Assembly: GCF_964275005.1 (NCBI RefSeq)
Contig: NC_092698.1
Location: 34,691,662 to 34,755,661 of the forward strand
Length of the DNA stretch: 64,000 nucleotides
Source: Diadema setosum
Lineage: Eukaryota > Echinodermata > Echinoidea > Diadematoida > Diadematidae
Direction: 5' to 3'
Shown piece by piece: positions 42,279 through 53,502 of this stretch. A program made the position numbers and the translations under genes. The notes beneath the pieces are model-generated. The model saw only the letters and a list, made by a program, of their open reading frames with translations, searched no databases and was not told where the DNA came from. Numbering within the stretch: the first letter of the stretch is position 1; each line of letters begins with the position of its first letter.

Positions 42279-42340
<62 letters not shown>
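42062..42340. repeat. (TA)n tracts on both sides of the palindrome
   Basis: TATATA runs at about 42062-42090 and 42283-42338. Confidence 0.9.
42151..42284. repeat. 134-bp near-perfect palindrome in (TA)n
   Basis: Two 67-base arms meet at CGGCCG (centre 42217/42218) with a single mismatch (GGCGTT against AACGTC). The arms contain GTACAATATATAGTAGGATG and GACTTAGCTGGACAGTCTG. Flanked on both sides by (TA)n tracts. There is no loop, so it can form a cruciform. Confidence 0.95.
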
Positions 42341-42342
<2 letters not shown>

Positions 42343-45195
42343 ATCTGTAAACATTATAGGTCCTGCAGGCATTATAACATCAATAAATATTTGATATTGT
42401 ACGTAAGGTACATCGACTTGTATAGTGACCTAAACGTGTCTTAAATTAGTAGAAGCGATCTTTCCTATACTAATCGTTGTACTTTCGAATGGTACGTAGT
42501 AACGAAGTTAAAATAGGTAGGGCCTGTTAATTAGCTCGTTAATAAGCATGGCACAGACGGTCCGTATGACATTCCAACAATGGATGGTTAGGCTACTTCT
42601 GAACGTTCACGCTGTCATTGAGCATCATTTTGTTTCAACTGCATCACTATAATTCCATTGCAGACGTGATGAATTTACAGTGACTATTAATTACTGCACG
42701 TAATTCTCGTATAAGTTTCTGTCTAAAGATTTACTTTATGTCAGGAGGTGCTGCCATAAAGACTTCCGTGTGAAAGAATTTACATTTTAACAGTAGCCCA
42801 ACACAAAATGCGTTCTCGAGTGAAAGGCTCCCAATGGGTCGTAAATGTGTCAAGAATGTCCTCTCTGCTGACCAAATGGGAATGAATAACCTTCCAGGCC
42901 CAAAGTGGCTCCATGGTTAAAGTGAATTTGCTCTGTTTTCTGGAATCTTAACGTCACAGTGTTTCTTGCCAAGTTGAATCATTCTTCAGTGCTCTTGAAT
43001 TCATTAAAACAGATCTCGCTAACTGACGTATGTAGGCCTAGTTTCATACTAAAAACGCATCTAAGCAGAATAATTATTCATACTGCATAAGGAATACACA
43101 TAACTGACAACTAATTACAGTATATATTACATGTTAACTGAATTTTGCTGCATACTCATATCATTCCCAAAAAACAAGATATGGAAGCAAAGGGGAGGAA
43201 GGATGAAGTACAAAAATAACAAAAAGAGACTAACACACGACGAACGGTCACTCAACAACGCGGTCATGAAACACACACGCGCACACGCGCAATGTGCACC
43301 GATTAAGAAAGTAGCAAATTTCAGTGGATATGCATCTGCGAATTGTCAGCTCTATCTTATGATAACCAGGTTTCCAACAAGTTCTACTTAAATTCATCAA
43401 TTCAAATTGACGTCCACTCACACATTGTAGGAGCTTGATAACCGATAAACAGTGTCATATCAACCAATCAGATCCATATCTAAGGTAGGTTTGAGATATA
43501 CGTTTCAGATATCAGATATAATATAATAAAATTATGACAATGAACATCTCATGTGCACATGATTAATGCACATTCTTGTCACTCAGAAGCTCAACATAAC
43601 AGAGAACAACATCAACACAATTTGAAGAAGTAACATTAATGTTATCACTGATCTATGGCACAAGTACGTGTAGCCTAAAGATTTGACCGAAAGATCGGTC
43701 TGTATCTACTGGTCGTCGGAGATAATTATGTTCCGCGGAGACTGCGTCTGGCTTCACGGAATCCCCTCCTAAAGGGAGGAAAGCCGATAAATTAGGGGGG
43801 GGGGGGGAATGATAAAAGACTCCTCCGGACAGGTGGATTTTTTTTTTCTGTCTACCTATAGAATGATAGTCCTACCATTCTCTGGACAACAACCTGACCT
43901 GGATTCAAACCAGACTTCGTACAGTTTAAGTTTGACAAAGAAGATAACTTACCCCTGCCGTATAGATGCCGGAGATAAAGATTGATTATACGCTCACACA
44001 AATTCTGTGCGCCTCTTAAAATACCAGATGTCACAAAGATGTCAAGACGAAATGATCGAGGAGAGAAAAACTTCCCATTTTACTGGTAATGCTTCCAAGA
44101 ATAAATTTCTTAAGTTCCAGTCCATGCGTTCACCAACCGTTTTGCGTCATATCACTTTTCCTCATATACCACTCTCCTGGGGTGAAGGGCTACGACGAGG
44201 TCACGGCTTGACCGAAGGATTGGGAGTGGACATTATGCCCATATTTGGCAAGTAAAAGTGGGAAATGTGACCTGAACGTGTGGATTTCCTGATACATAAT
44301 GACTCATGATAACTCTTTTTAACTTTTCTGGAAAACGCATTGTTTTGTTACTTGATGAGTATTAATTCTAAGAAATCTTTTCTTTCTTTCGTGTGTTTTT
44401 TTTTTAGAACACAATGGAATTTTTTTTCCAGTGACTTGACCATAATCACTTCAATGTGGTTGAGCGTTCTTACAACAAAATGCTAGAGTTTTGATTATAA
44501 TTTTAATAAAAGACGTTATGATTACATACTTGCACAAATCTTAAATAGGCTTGTCCATTTCATTTACTCTTGATGAAGATTTGAGGTATGATTTTATTGA
44601 AAAAGAAGCCAGAAAAAAAAAAAGTGGTTCAAACAATTCACCGACTTCTGTATTGACAGAAACAGTGTAGGAGAAAGTTATCGATGTTTTCGTATTTTGC
44701 CTTTTCAGTTTGGTTTAGTTCAGCTTAAAAATATGTTTTGAGTGTTAACTGAGCCGTTAGAGGAGGGTTTTAAAGGGGGATTCAACACCAACAATAAATT
44801 CATTTTATAAGAATGTACAAAATTTCCCAAGCACAGTGGTGAAAACTTAGAAATATTACTTCATATTTGATTTCAATCATGAAGAGTGAATTGCCAAATG
44901 TATTCAGTGATGTTAAGTATTTTGTAGATACACTGTATAGTGTCCATAAATACTTACAAGATGGTCGATCTAACAACAAAATTATTTACCATATCTCTGC
45001 GCTTTTCTCGCACAAAATATATTTGTTTATGCAGAACCAAGTGTTTATAATTGAGTAAGTGACGACGTTTAAAGAAAGGATGCATCAAGATTTGCTGTAT
45101 TGAAATCAAGATTGAAGACAGTTCAGTTCTTAAATTTGAATTATGTTGTTGTTGTTTCTGTTATTTATTCAATTATTATCAACTTATTTGCATTA
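42341..45195. other. Intergenic, nothing recognised
   Basis: No exon-like frames, element ends or RNA genes identified. There is a G-run at 43796-43808. Confidence 0.5.
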
Positions 45196-45362
45196 CAGTG
45201 GACTCCCGGAGGAAGTCCTCGGGACCGGCAAATTTTCTTTCATTATAACCGAACAAATAAACAATAAAAGAACAAAGAGCGGATAATTTTGCGGCCTGAA
45301 TTTTTACTCCGTTGTAACTGGAATTTCGTTATAACCGTGTGCGTTATAACAGGAGTGCACTG
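45196..45362. mobile_element. Tigger/pogo-like MITE, 167 bp
   Basis: CAGTGGACTCCCGGAGG at the left, CGTTATAACAGGAGTGCACTG at the right end (positions 45342-45362), TA on both sides. Inside, GTTATAAC/GTTGTAAC words are typical of Tigger-derived MITEs. Confidence 0.75.
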
Positions 45363-45429
45363 TATTTACTAGATATCAATTACAGTGTCCATGTCAGTGA
45401 ATTGTATCTGGCAATTAATTTATAATAAT

Positions 45430-45650
45430 GTGCTGTGGACCTCTTCTTCCTCTCCTACTGACCTTCCTTCCTTCCCTCTACTAACTGCCCCTTCCCAATG
45501 TTTCTTCCTGCCTGTCTAATACCACTTTCCACTTGCCTTGAATGTTGTTGTAATTCTTGTTTTTATCTATGTTTCAATTCTTATGATATTGTCTGTTTTG
45601 TCATATGGAAGTGCTTAATAAAGCTTAACTAATTATTAATCAATCAATCT
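45430..45650 (+). mobile_element. 3' end of a non-LTR retrotransposon
   Basis: A CT-rich segment leads to GTGCTTAATAAAGCTTAAC and a tail of ATCAATCAATC repeats. AATAAA followed by a short tandem-repeat tail is characteristic of CR1/L2-type 3' ends. Confidence 0.55.
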
Positions 45651-45689
45651 TGTTGTTTGCCCTGTCTGTGTCTTTGTTTCACTAGTTAA

Positions 45690-46050
45690 AGGGGATGGCT
45701 AGTAACTGATCAGTGGGAATCAGTGGGAATTCTGGAGGATGATTGTTCCAATCCTTGTGGGATTCATTTAAGAGTACATTATATATCTATTGTTGTGTGA
45801 AAATTATTTGCTTCAGGATGGTTTCATAATTATTCAAGTAATGTGCAGTTTGATGTTTCCAGGTTAGCATGCCTGATCAGTGACGGGGCATTAATCCGCA
45901 CATTACTTCAATATGAGACCGTTCTGAAGCAAATAATTTTCACACAACAGTAGATATATAATGTACTCTTAAATAAATCCCACAAGGATTGGAACAATCA
46001 TCCCTCAGCATTCCTACTGATTCCCACTGATCGGTTACCAGCCATCCCCT
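45690..46050. mobile_element. Kolobok/T2-like MITE, family K2, full copy
   Basis: TTAA on both sides (45686-45689 and 46051-46054), ends AGGGGATGGCTAGTAACTG and its complement. The arms are about 150 bases each with high identity, leaving a short loop around 45870. 361 bp. Confidence 0.9.
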
Positions 46051-46124
46051 TTAATTTTTTGTATGCTTGTGTGTATTTGCTTCTTTATTCTTCCATTTTT
46101 TTACTTTTTTTCTTTTGTATTTAA

Positions 46125-46315
46125 AGGGGATGGCTACTAACTGATCAGTGGGAATCAGTGGGAATGCTGGGGGTGATTGTTCCAATCCTTGTGGGATTCA
46201 ATTAAGAGTACATTATATATTTATTGTTGTGTGAAAACTATTTGCTTCAAAATGGTCTCACAATCAAGTAATGTGCAGTTCAATGTTTCAAGGTTAGCAT
46301 ACCTGTACATTGTCG
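46125..46315. mobile_element. Kolobok/T2-like MITE, family K2, left half only
   Basis: TTAA followed by AGGGGATGGCTACTAACTG and close identity to the first 190 bases of the 45690 copy. The right arm is missing. Confidence 0.85.
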
Positions 46316-46513
46316 GGGCGATTGTTAATGGCCTGTTAACAATCGCTCAGTAACACGCGACATTTAATTGAATGAATTTCTTTGAAACAGAATCTAATTG
46401 ACAAGACTTGCAGGTATTTCAGTTCAGTTTATTTCTGCATTCCATTTTCAATGCAATATGAAGCAAAATTTGACAATATGTCATTAAATCTTATGAGTTG
46501 TACCAACGCATTA

Positions 46514-46737
46514 CTGTATATGCCATATATTTAGCGAGTCTAAATTTTTGCTAATCGGGATTTCCCGATGATTTCGCGAGTGGTTAAATTCGCGATTGTG
46601 GAGTCCCGTACTGAACAGAGAAATGTTTACGTGTGCATCACATTAACAACGGCATCAGAGTCAATATTTTCGTGTGTCTTTGATTTCTCGTGAAATTTGT
46701 GAAGGTAAAAACATTGTAAAATATTTGGCATATACAG
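46514..46737. mobile_element. TA-flanked MITE, family M1, copy 1
   Basis: CTGTATATGCCATATATTTA at the left and AAATATTTGGCATATACAG at the right, TA on both sides. Internal GCGAG/CTCGC words are symmetrical. Confidence 0.82.
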
Positions 46738-47397
46738 TAATATATATTATGGAATACAATTTAATCAATACCTTAATGCATATTATGGAACACAATTTCA
46801 ATGAATGATGATACTCAACAAATTACAGAAGATCACAGAATATTTGAATTTCACTCTGACATAATTTCACAGCTGACTGCCTTTCATTTGATCTACTTAT
46901 AAACTGAGTTCAACATATTTGAATAATGCACCATATACATTGCCAATCACTCAAACATAGCACACTCAGAGGTATCCTGTGTTCTGATAAGCAGTTTCTA
47001 GTAACTGCACAACTCCTTGGTCCATGCATAAGAGACAAATTTACACATAATTTGAAATAAACTACGGCCAGTAACAGTGAATAACAATTTCTAGATGATA
47101 AGGAGCAATTTAGGTGCCATGCCAAGCCTGGCAGAAGTAAGGAATTAAAGTACCAGATATGACAGACCTTACTTGGTAAAATTTTACACTTTATGAAACT
47201 CTCACTCTCTTTCAAAGGGCGTATTGTAGCATGCAGAAATCCTCACTGCTGCTAAAACTGCAAATCAAATGCCTTTCTTGCTATAGGGTAGTCATATACC
47301 AGAACATACACACAAAAAAAATGGTTCTACATGTACATGACCCTTACTTTCATTATTGACATAAAGAATTCACTGTTACACTGCCTCAACACCAATA

Positions 47398-47543
47398 CAG
47401 TGCATTCCCACAATAACGAAAAAAGTTATAACGATATTCCTGTTACAACGAAGTGAAATTTCAGGTCCCCAAATTCTATAAATCTGTATATACTTTATTC
47501 ATTTAGTTATAACAAAAGAAAACTGGCAGTCAAGAGGACTTCA
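47398..47543. mobile_element. Tigger/pogo-like MITE, truncated
   Basis: TA then CAGTGCATTCCCACAATAAC and GTTATAACG resemble the element at 45196. The right end is absent where the Harbinger-like element begins. Confidence 0.6.
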
Positions 47544-47546
47544 TTA

Positions 47547-48535
47547 GGCTGGGTTCTCATAGGAGTATACTATTTGGGTATACGGTGCACGTTTTCGAGA
47601 GCATGCGAATAGCTTGAATCGAACAAGAGGATTTCCTAATACCAGGTCACATAAGAGGGCACTATTCGAAAATGCTGTATAGCTGCATATAGTATAGTAT
47701 AGTATAGTGGGAATCGTGCTTGTTCGATTTTCATGCAGCGTATAACCATCCTGTTCGGGTGTGGCAGCTGGTGTTCTGAATGTGTGCTTTGGTTAGATAA
47801 GGTAAGTTACAAATTATAGGATTTCTTGGTACTCATTTCATTGGAATATTTGATTAATTACTTAATTATTCTTATCATAATTTGAAAATAATGTGGAAAT
47901 AGATTTAATCCAAGAAAATATTGTTTACAAGTATAAAATGATTTCTCTATTATTTCACTTTTGCTATGAGTACACAAAGCTGGGATGGGGGAGTAGAATC
48001 AAGCTACCCACCCTTAAAAATTGACGTCATCAAAAAAAAATAAGAATAAGAATAACTGATGAAATCAATTAGGCTGATGCATGTTCGAAATGTTAAAATA
48101 AATTTTTGGAAACATAACTACAGTGTTTCCAATCACACCCCCTCCCCCCCAAAAAAAAAAAAAATAATAAAAAATGAAATTTTAGTTTTTAGTGTGTGAA
48201 ATCATATGGCTCAAATAACCCCATCTCTATCGACTGGCTGAACTAACCCTATTAAAAATCATTAAAAGTTGTATTAAAAGTTCAATAATTTGCAGAGGTG
48301 ATTTCTCTGCTTAAAGTTAGTCCAAAACAGTTTATTTTCGAATACCAATAAGTTATGTAGAAAAAAAAGTTTTCTTTTCTTTTTTTACAGAAATGAACTT
48401 CAGGTAGGGACCAAAAGAATATTAAAGTAGGATACGCATGCTACCATATGTGATCCGCCATGCCCGTATGACGTATAGCGAATAGCGAATATTTAGCGAA
48501 TAGCGAATGCCGTATGCTTCTATGTGAACCCAGCC
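47547..48535. mobile_element. Harbinger-like element, 989 bp
   Basis: GGCTGGGTTCTCATAGGAG at the left pairs with CTTCTATGTGAACCCAGCC at the right, both flanked by TTA (47544-47546 and 48536-48538). Sub-terminal repeats of GAATAGCGAATA and AGTATAGTATAG occur. A 3-bp TTA duplication fits PIF/Harbinger. No transposase frame. Confidence 0.75.
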
Positions 48536-48538
48536 TTA

Positions 48539-49630
48539 TGATCACAGACACCTGTATGTTTGTCAAAAGTCTGCATTACAGAAGATAGTAAATTGTAGAC
48601 AAGAGAGATGATGACAGCATCAGTCAATTCAACAATGGTAAGAAGTACTGATCAAAGACATTCTACATTTGAGTTATGGTTTGGAACACAGAGAGTCAAG
48701 CAAAGACGAGAGGATCAGTGATGGGGCTGGCACGAAACAACATTCACTAGCCCCATTCACTCTAATTCTCATAGAAAGGTGTAGTGACAAAAGAATTGTA
48801 GACTATTCCTATAGATATTGGTACCTGGGGTCCCTTTCATGAAAGTCTTATGAGAGACTGTTTGTTCATAATACACACTTATGAGAGACTTAATGAATTG
48901 GATTTGACTTCTCTCTGAATGTCTCTTGTAGCTACATATGAGCAATTTTAGCCATTCTGAGATTAATGTGAAGACTTTTATGTAATGACTGCATGAAACT
49001 GACTCCTGGAAAGCTAACTGCATTTAAAACAAAGAGTAAAAAAAATAATAATTGTGCAAAAATTAAAGAAGTGAATTTGTTTACTGAAACATATGAGGTG
49101 CTGCACACAAATAACATGACAAAAATATTCAACCAAAATTCATATAACAAAGAAAGGAAAGGAAAGATGCAGACTACATCTGACCAGAAGAATCTCTAAT
49201 GATTAGACTGACCAGCAGTATATTTTTCTCATTATACACGGATTAGAAGGCTAGACTGCTACGATACTATAGCAAAATGAAACAAGAATATCATGATATA
49301 ATGCTGGCAAAGAACTGGAAAATCCAACTTTATTTTCTGTTAACATCAAGCAATCACTGCTGAGCGGCTCCAAAGATCCACTAACTCTCATCTTGTTATA
49401 GTCTTCTATCTTTTTTATCTTTCATCTTCATACCACTTAATAAGGTGTTTTTTTCTCTCTCTCTCTCCCTCTATCACAAACACACACACACACATACACA
49501 CACACACACACACACACGACGCTCTTTCTCTCTCTCTTTCCTTTCTCTTCTGGCATGAAAGCGACTAAGTGTAGGAATTTGTCCAGGGTCTCTGTTTTGG
49601 GTTCGTTAGGTTTCTGTACTTTAGTTTCTT
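48539..49630. other. Intergenic; (CA)n and CT-rich tracts
   Basis: (CA)n at 49477-49517 and CT-rich tracts around 49450-49550. No gene recognised. Confidence 0.5.
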
Positions 49631-49935
49631 TTTGATTTGATTTGATTTGATTTATTTCTGCTTAATTCCGTTACATCAGATATGATTATGTACGTGTTTC
49701 ATTTATGACAAACAGTATATCGACACATAGTTTTTAGTACAATTATACAAGACAAATACAAACAGCTTATGGAACTTAAACAGAAGAGTCTCCAAAATAA
49801 GCCAAGGCTTGACAGTATGGAGACTATATGCTTACCTACTCTGGATAGAATAGGGAATAGAGAAAGAGAGAAACAGGGAAGGGTAGGGGGAAGAGGGAAA
49901 GTTACAGAGTGTATGTGTACCACTCCAACTACTTT
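49631..49935 (-). mobile_element. 3' end of a CR1-like retrotransposon
   Basis: On the minus strand the sequence ends in tandem AAATC units (plus-strand TTTGATTTGATTTGATTTAT at 49632). Upstream is a stretch ending CGGAATTAAGCAGAAATAAA. Tandem AAATC tails are typical of CR1-group 3' ends. It may belong to the same element as 50691-52039, separated by insertions. Confidence 0.6.
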
Positions 49936-50095
49936 ACAATAATAGTAATGATGATAAATACAATATGATAATGATATTAAAGTTTACACGTTCAGTTGCC
50001 TTTGCCGGAGTAATGACCGAATATGCACTATGAAAATAATAATGTGTGAATACAAAGTATCCTATACATATTGTTATCTGATATGGAATGAAAAA

Positions 50096-50459
50096 GAGTT
50101 GAACCTCTCTTATCCGGCCTCCCTTTATCCGGATCTCTCTATTATAGGGACGCAATCTTGCCATGATTTTTTTTTTTTTTAATAATTACGGGAGGAAAGG
50201 GGGATTCCCAACTCCTAGAGAACTCCTACACAAACACACATGAATAATACTTCCAACATTAACATACACCTCTATTTTGGGGTCTGTTACTGAGTGTAAC
50301 AATGAAAAGGTTGCAGTATACACATTACTACAACGGGCTACATCAGTACATGTGTATGTATATGTACATGTATAAAGCATTTAGTCTCCCGTATCCGGCC
50401 AAATCCCTTATCCGGATGAGCCCCGGTCCCGACTTGTCCGGATACGAGAGGTTCAACTG
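50096..50459. mobile_element. Tigger/pogo-like MITE with TATCCGG ends
   Basis: GAGTTGAACCTCTCTTATCC at the left and GGATACGAGAGGTTCAACTG at the right, each followed by more TTATCCGGA copies. TA is present on the right side. A poly-T run and (TG)n fill the centre. Confidence 0.82.
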
Positions 50460-50690
50460 TATATCGTGCTTATTTTATGTACGCAGTAATGGTAAGGCAC
50501 ATCGTACACATACATATACATGCTCATATAATATGCATGATGTACCTATCCTAGTATACATATATATTCATATTCATAATATGGATAGACAAATAAATCG
50601 ATATATGTATGCACACATACATGCATCATGTACCACGTACATATTCATATACATTTGATTATAATACAATAAAGGAATCAGAATGTTATC

Positions 50691-52039
50691 CTGGGGAATA
50701 CTGCTTAAGGACGTGAAGTTTTACAGCCTTCTTAAATGAATACATAGTGGTCATGTTTTTAATTTCGATGGGAAGGGAATTCCAAGTGTCAGGGCCGGAG
50801 TGTCTGATAGAATGATGCGCGAGTGCGGTTTTGGGGTTAAATAAATGTAAATTTGTGGATTGTCTGGTTGGATAAGAGTGAATCTCTGAATTTAACCGAA
50901 ATATTCTGTTAAATATCGGAGGCAAGAGGTTTGACTTGAGACAAAACATAAATACAGCTTTTTGGAGAAAATTTATGTCATTTATCTTAAGGGATTTAAG
51001 CTGGAAAAACAATGGGTCGGTGTGATCTCGAGAGCGTGCTCGACTGCACACTCGAAGTGCTTTTTTCTGTAGGAGAGGTATACGGTCTGTGTTACATTTG
51101 TGGGTTGCCCAGATAATGTTGCCATATGATATACATGTATATGGTAAGATTAAGGCATTATACAGGGTAAACAATACATAAGTTGATAAAAAATACTGAA
51201 GCTTAGTTAACAGACCAACGTTTCGGGATATAGGCAAAATGATGTGTTTTACATGATCATCCCATTTTAGGTTTTCATTTATATACACATCGAGAAATTT
51301 ATTAAATATTTTCCTTTCAAGAGATATACCATCAATATACAATTCATATTCTGGGAGATCAGCTTTTTTACATTTAAAATGAATGAAATTAGTTTTACTT
51401 AAATTAAGTGCCAGTATATTACTTTTAAACCATGTAGATAATTTACATTTACATGTAGATAAAATACAATTGTTTGGACTGTTTGATAATGCTTGTTAAT
51501 CTATTTCGATATGTCTTATAATTGGAAACATTTTCAGGGCTAGCTTGATGAAGACTTATTTTGTACAAAATATTTCTTTTATTTATAGAATTCAAAATTC
51601 CTCTTGTTATCCAAGGTTTTATAGGTTTATTACGTTTTCTCCCTGCCTTGGTCTTAGGTATACTAATGTTGAAATATATCTCAAATTTAGCCCAGAATAA
51701 CTGATATGCTCTTTCGGTATTGTCACAGGTTAAAACATCTTCCCAATCTTCATTCTGCAAATTTTCATTTAACCTAGCTACATTTTCAGTGGTGAATTTA
51801 CGAGCAGAAAATGTTTGTCCATTTCTACGAGGAGGAGGGGAATCAATCATTACAAAGACAGGGATATGATCTGAGATTTCAGAATATACAAGACCTGAAT
51901 GAATATGACAATTGTGTACATTGATAAATATATTGTCTATACGGGTAGACGAATTACCTACAATTCTTGCTTTTGTGTTTCTTATTTTTATGTAAAACAG
52001 TATATCTATCATATATTCTTTTACGTGTGGGGAATGCAA
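50691..52039 (-). pseudogene. Non-LTR retrotransposon (CR1/Jockey group) ORF2 with the reverse transcriptase core deleted
   Basis: The 5' part (52039-51449) is the end of an endonuclease domain: TRIDNIFINVHNCHIHSGLV, then SEISDHIPVFV, followed by the linker to the polymerase. The 3' part (about 51440-50691) starts KLSTWFKSNILALNLSKTNF, then FLDVYINENLKWDDHV and the C-terminal domain with TLYNALILPYTCISYGNIIW, QKKALRVC and a C-terminal GPDTWNSLPIEI. Between them the polymerase palm with its catalytic Asp pair is absent, and a few stop codons mark the join near 51440-51450. Known elements of this type have several hundred residues here. Both parts are otherwise open, so the deletion seems recent. 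Confidence 0.85.
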
Positions 52040-52059
52040 CCTACAAGCTCTGCTCTCTA

Positions 52060-52228
52060 GCGTTCCTCCCTATTTCCAGTATTTCCGTATAATAAAAAAA
52101 ATATTTTATAAACTTATCTTTTATTATGTATTGTGACGTAACTTGTGTATTCAATTTCTGTAAAATATTCATATGTTTCTGTTGGAAATGAAAAAAATCA
52201 ATGAAGGAATGAATGAATGAATGAAAAA
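52060..52228 (+). mobile_element. 3' end of a second non-LTR element
   Basis: CTTTTATTATGTATTGTGACG and a GGAATGAATGAATGAATGAA tail on the plus strand look like an L2/CR1 3' end, abutting the minus-strand element. Confidence 0.5.
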
Positions 52229-52364
52229 TTCAATCATGGGTCAAGTAGTTCATTGGTTAAGCTTCTCTGGATATCTGTTAAGTCTCACCAAGAAATATCC
52301 TAATATATATTTTTGTTTACATGGCATAAAAGGGGGGCATATCACATAGATGTATTTTTGTTAC

Positions 52365-52794
52365 AGGGGTGGCATAGTCTCGGTTGAGATTGGGATTCAG
52401 ATTTTAACTTTTTGCAAGATAATTGGAAATTATGTAGAGTACTGGGCTAGTGATCCGGAGGCCTCGGATTCGAATCCCGATGGAATCTTAATTTCTTTGC
52501 TCATTTTGTCCACTAATAAATATTAATGAGCATAAAGAGGAACTAAAAGTTCATTTGATGAAAAGCAATTTTAGAATGGTTGAGATATCCAAAACAAAGT
52601 GACACAAAATGGTCTTAATAAAAGGTGAGTCCCAATTTTACCTTGTCTCAACCATTTCAAAACCATATTTTCATCAACATTTAATTTCTCTTAATATTGT
52701 GTGCTTTTTCATATTTCATGAGAGATTTCTCATCATCATACAATAAAGTTGGAAACCTGAAGCCCCATCTCAACAAAAACTATATACAATCCCT
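52365..52794. mobile_element. K4-related Kolobok/T2-like element with an internal tRNA-like piece
   Basis: AGGGGTGGCATAGTCTCGG at the left and CTATATACAATCCCT at the right. Interior words match 40215-40900 (AAAAGTTCATTTGATGAAAA). A tRNA-like piece at 52440-52490 with GGATTCGAATCCCGATGG (B-box-like) interrupts it. Confidence 0.65.
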
Positions 52795-53233
52795 TTCATG
52801 TCACATTCAAAACTGACTTTCACTCAGAAGAAATACAATTCTTCAAGGTTCTCAAGCACCTTCATACAAGTCATAAACACATTCCCAGCCAGACTCTAAA
52901 ATCTCCACAGACTTTGGGCAGGAACTAACAGGTTCCAGCTGGCAATGAATTTCTTGTAACTTAACAACCTCCCTCTTATCTTTTGCTGCTGACTACCAAC
53001 CCACTTACATAAGATAAAATTGTATCATCAATTTGTCCTCGTGACAGGTGTAAGGACATAAGGCTGGTAGCTAGCTGTCTCTCTGTCTGTCCACCATGGG
53101 AGGTAGCCAAAAAAAGTTTTTTTTTTTTTTTTTTTTTTTTTGTAAGTAGTAGGTTGTGGTGCCACCTATTGTGTAATGAGGGTCTAAATATTGCTGTCTT
53201 ACTACTGAGTGTGCAGTTGTCAGACACACCTAC
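52795..53233. other. 3' flank of gene B
   Basis: Presumed 3' untranslated and downstream sequence of gene B. Poly-T at 53117-53141. No polyadenylation signal was fixed. Confidence 0.45.
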
Positions 53234-53502
53234 CTATGCCTTAGAGTCAATGTCATAAGCGTTGACCTGTACCGAGCCTTTACCTCCCTCGTAGAGGGCA
53301 TTGTTAAAGGAAACACTGTTGGGAATCTCCGGCTCCTTGGCCTTTTTCTTGCAGGCCGATGACCGGTAGGAGACGAGGAAGAAAGCGATGAGGGCGACCA
53401 AACAAATGACCAGGACGCATCCTAAAACAATCCCTGTGACTTCTCCACCAGACAGACCAGTTGTTGGCTCTGTTCTTCCACCAGATAGACCTGCCTTACT
53501 CG
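53234..53502 (-). CDS. Gene B last exon: transmembrane helix and cytoplasmic tail
   Basis: A 269-base exon after TCTGCAG joins in phase 1 and ends at TAG (53234-53236). It encodes a Gly/Thr-rich juxtamembrane part, the hydrophobic helix GIVLGCVLVICLVALIAFFL, the basic stop CKKKAK, and a tail containing SVSFNNALYEGGKG and YDIDSKA. FNNALY fits the F-x-N-x-L-Y internalisation signal of the mammalian mannose receptor. The open frame is too short to stand out alone, but phase and composition make it secure. Confidence 0.87.
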
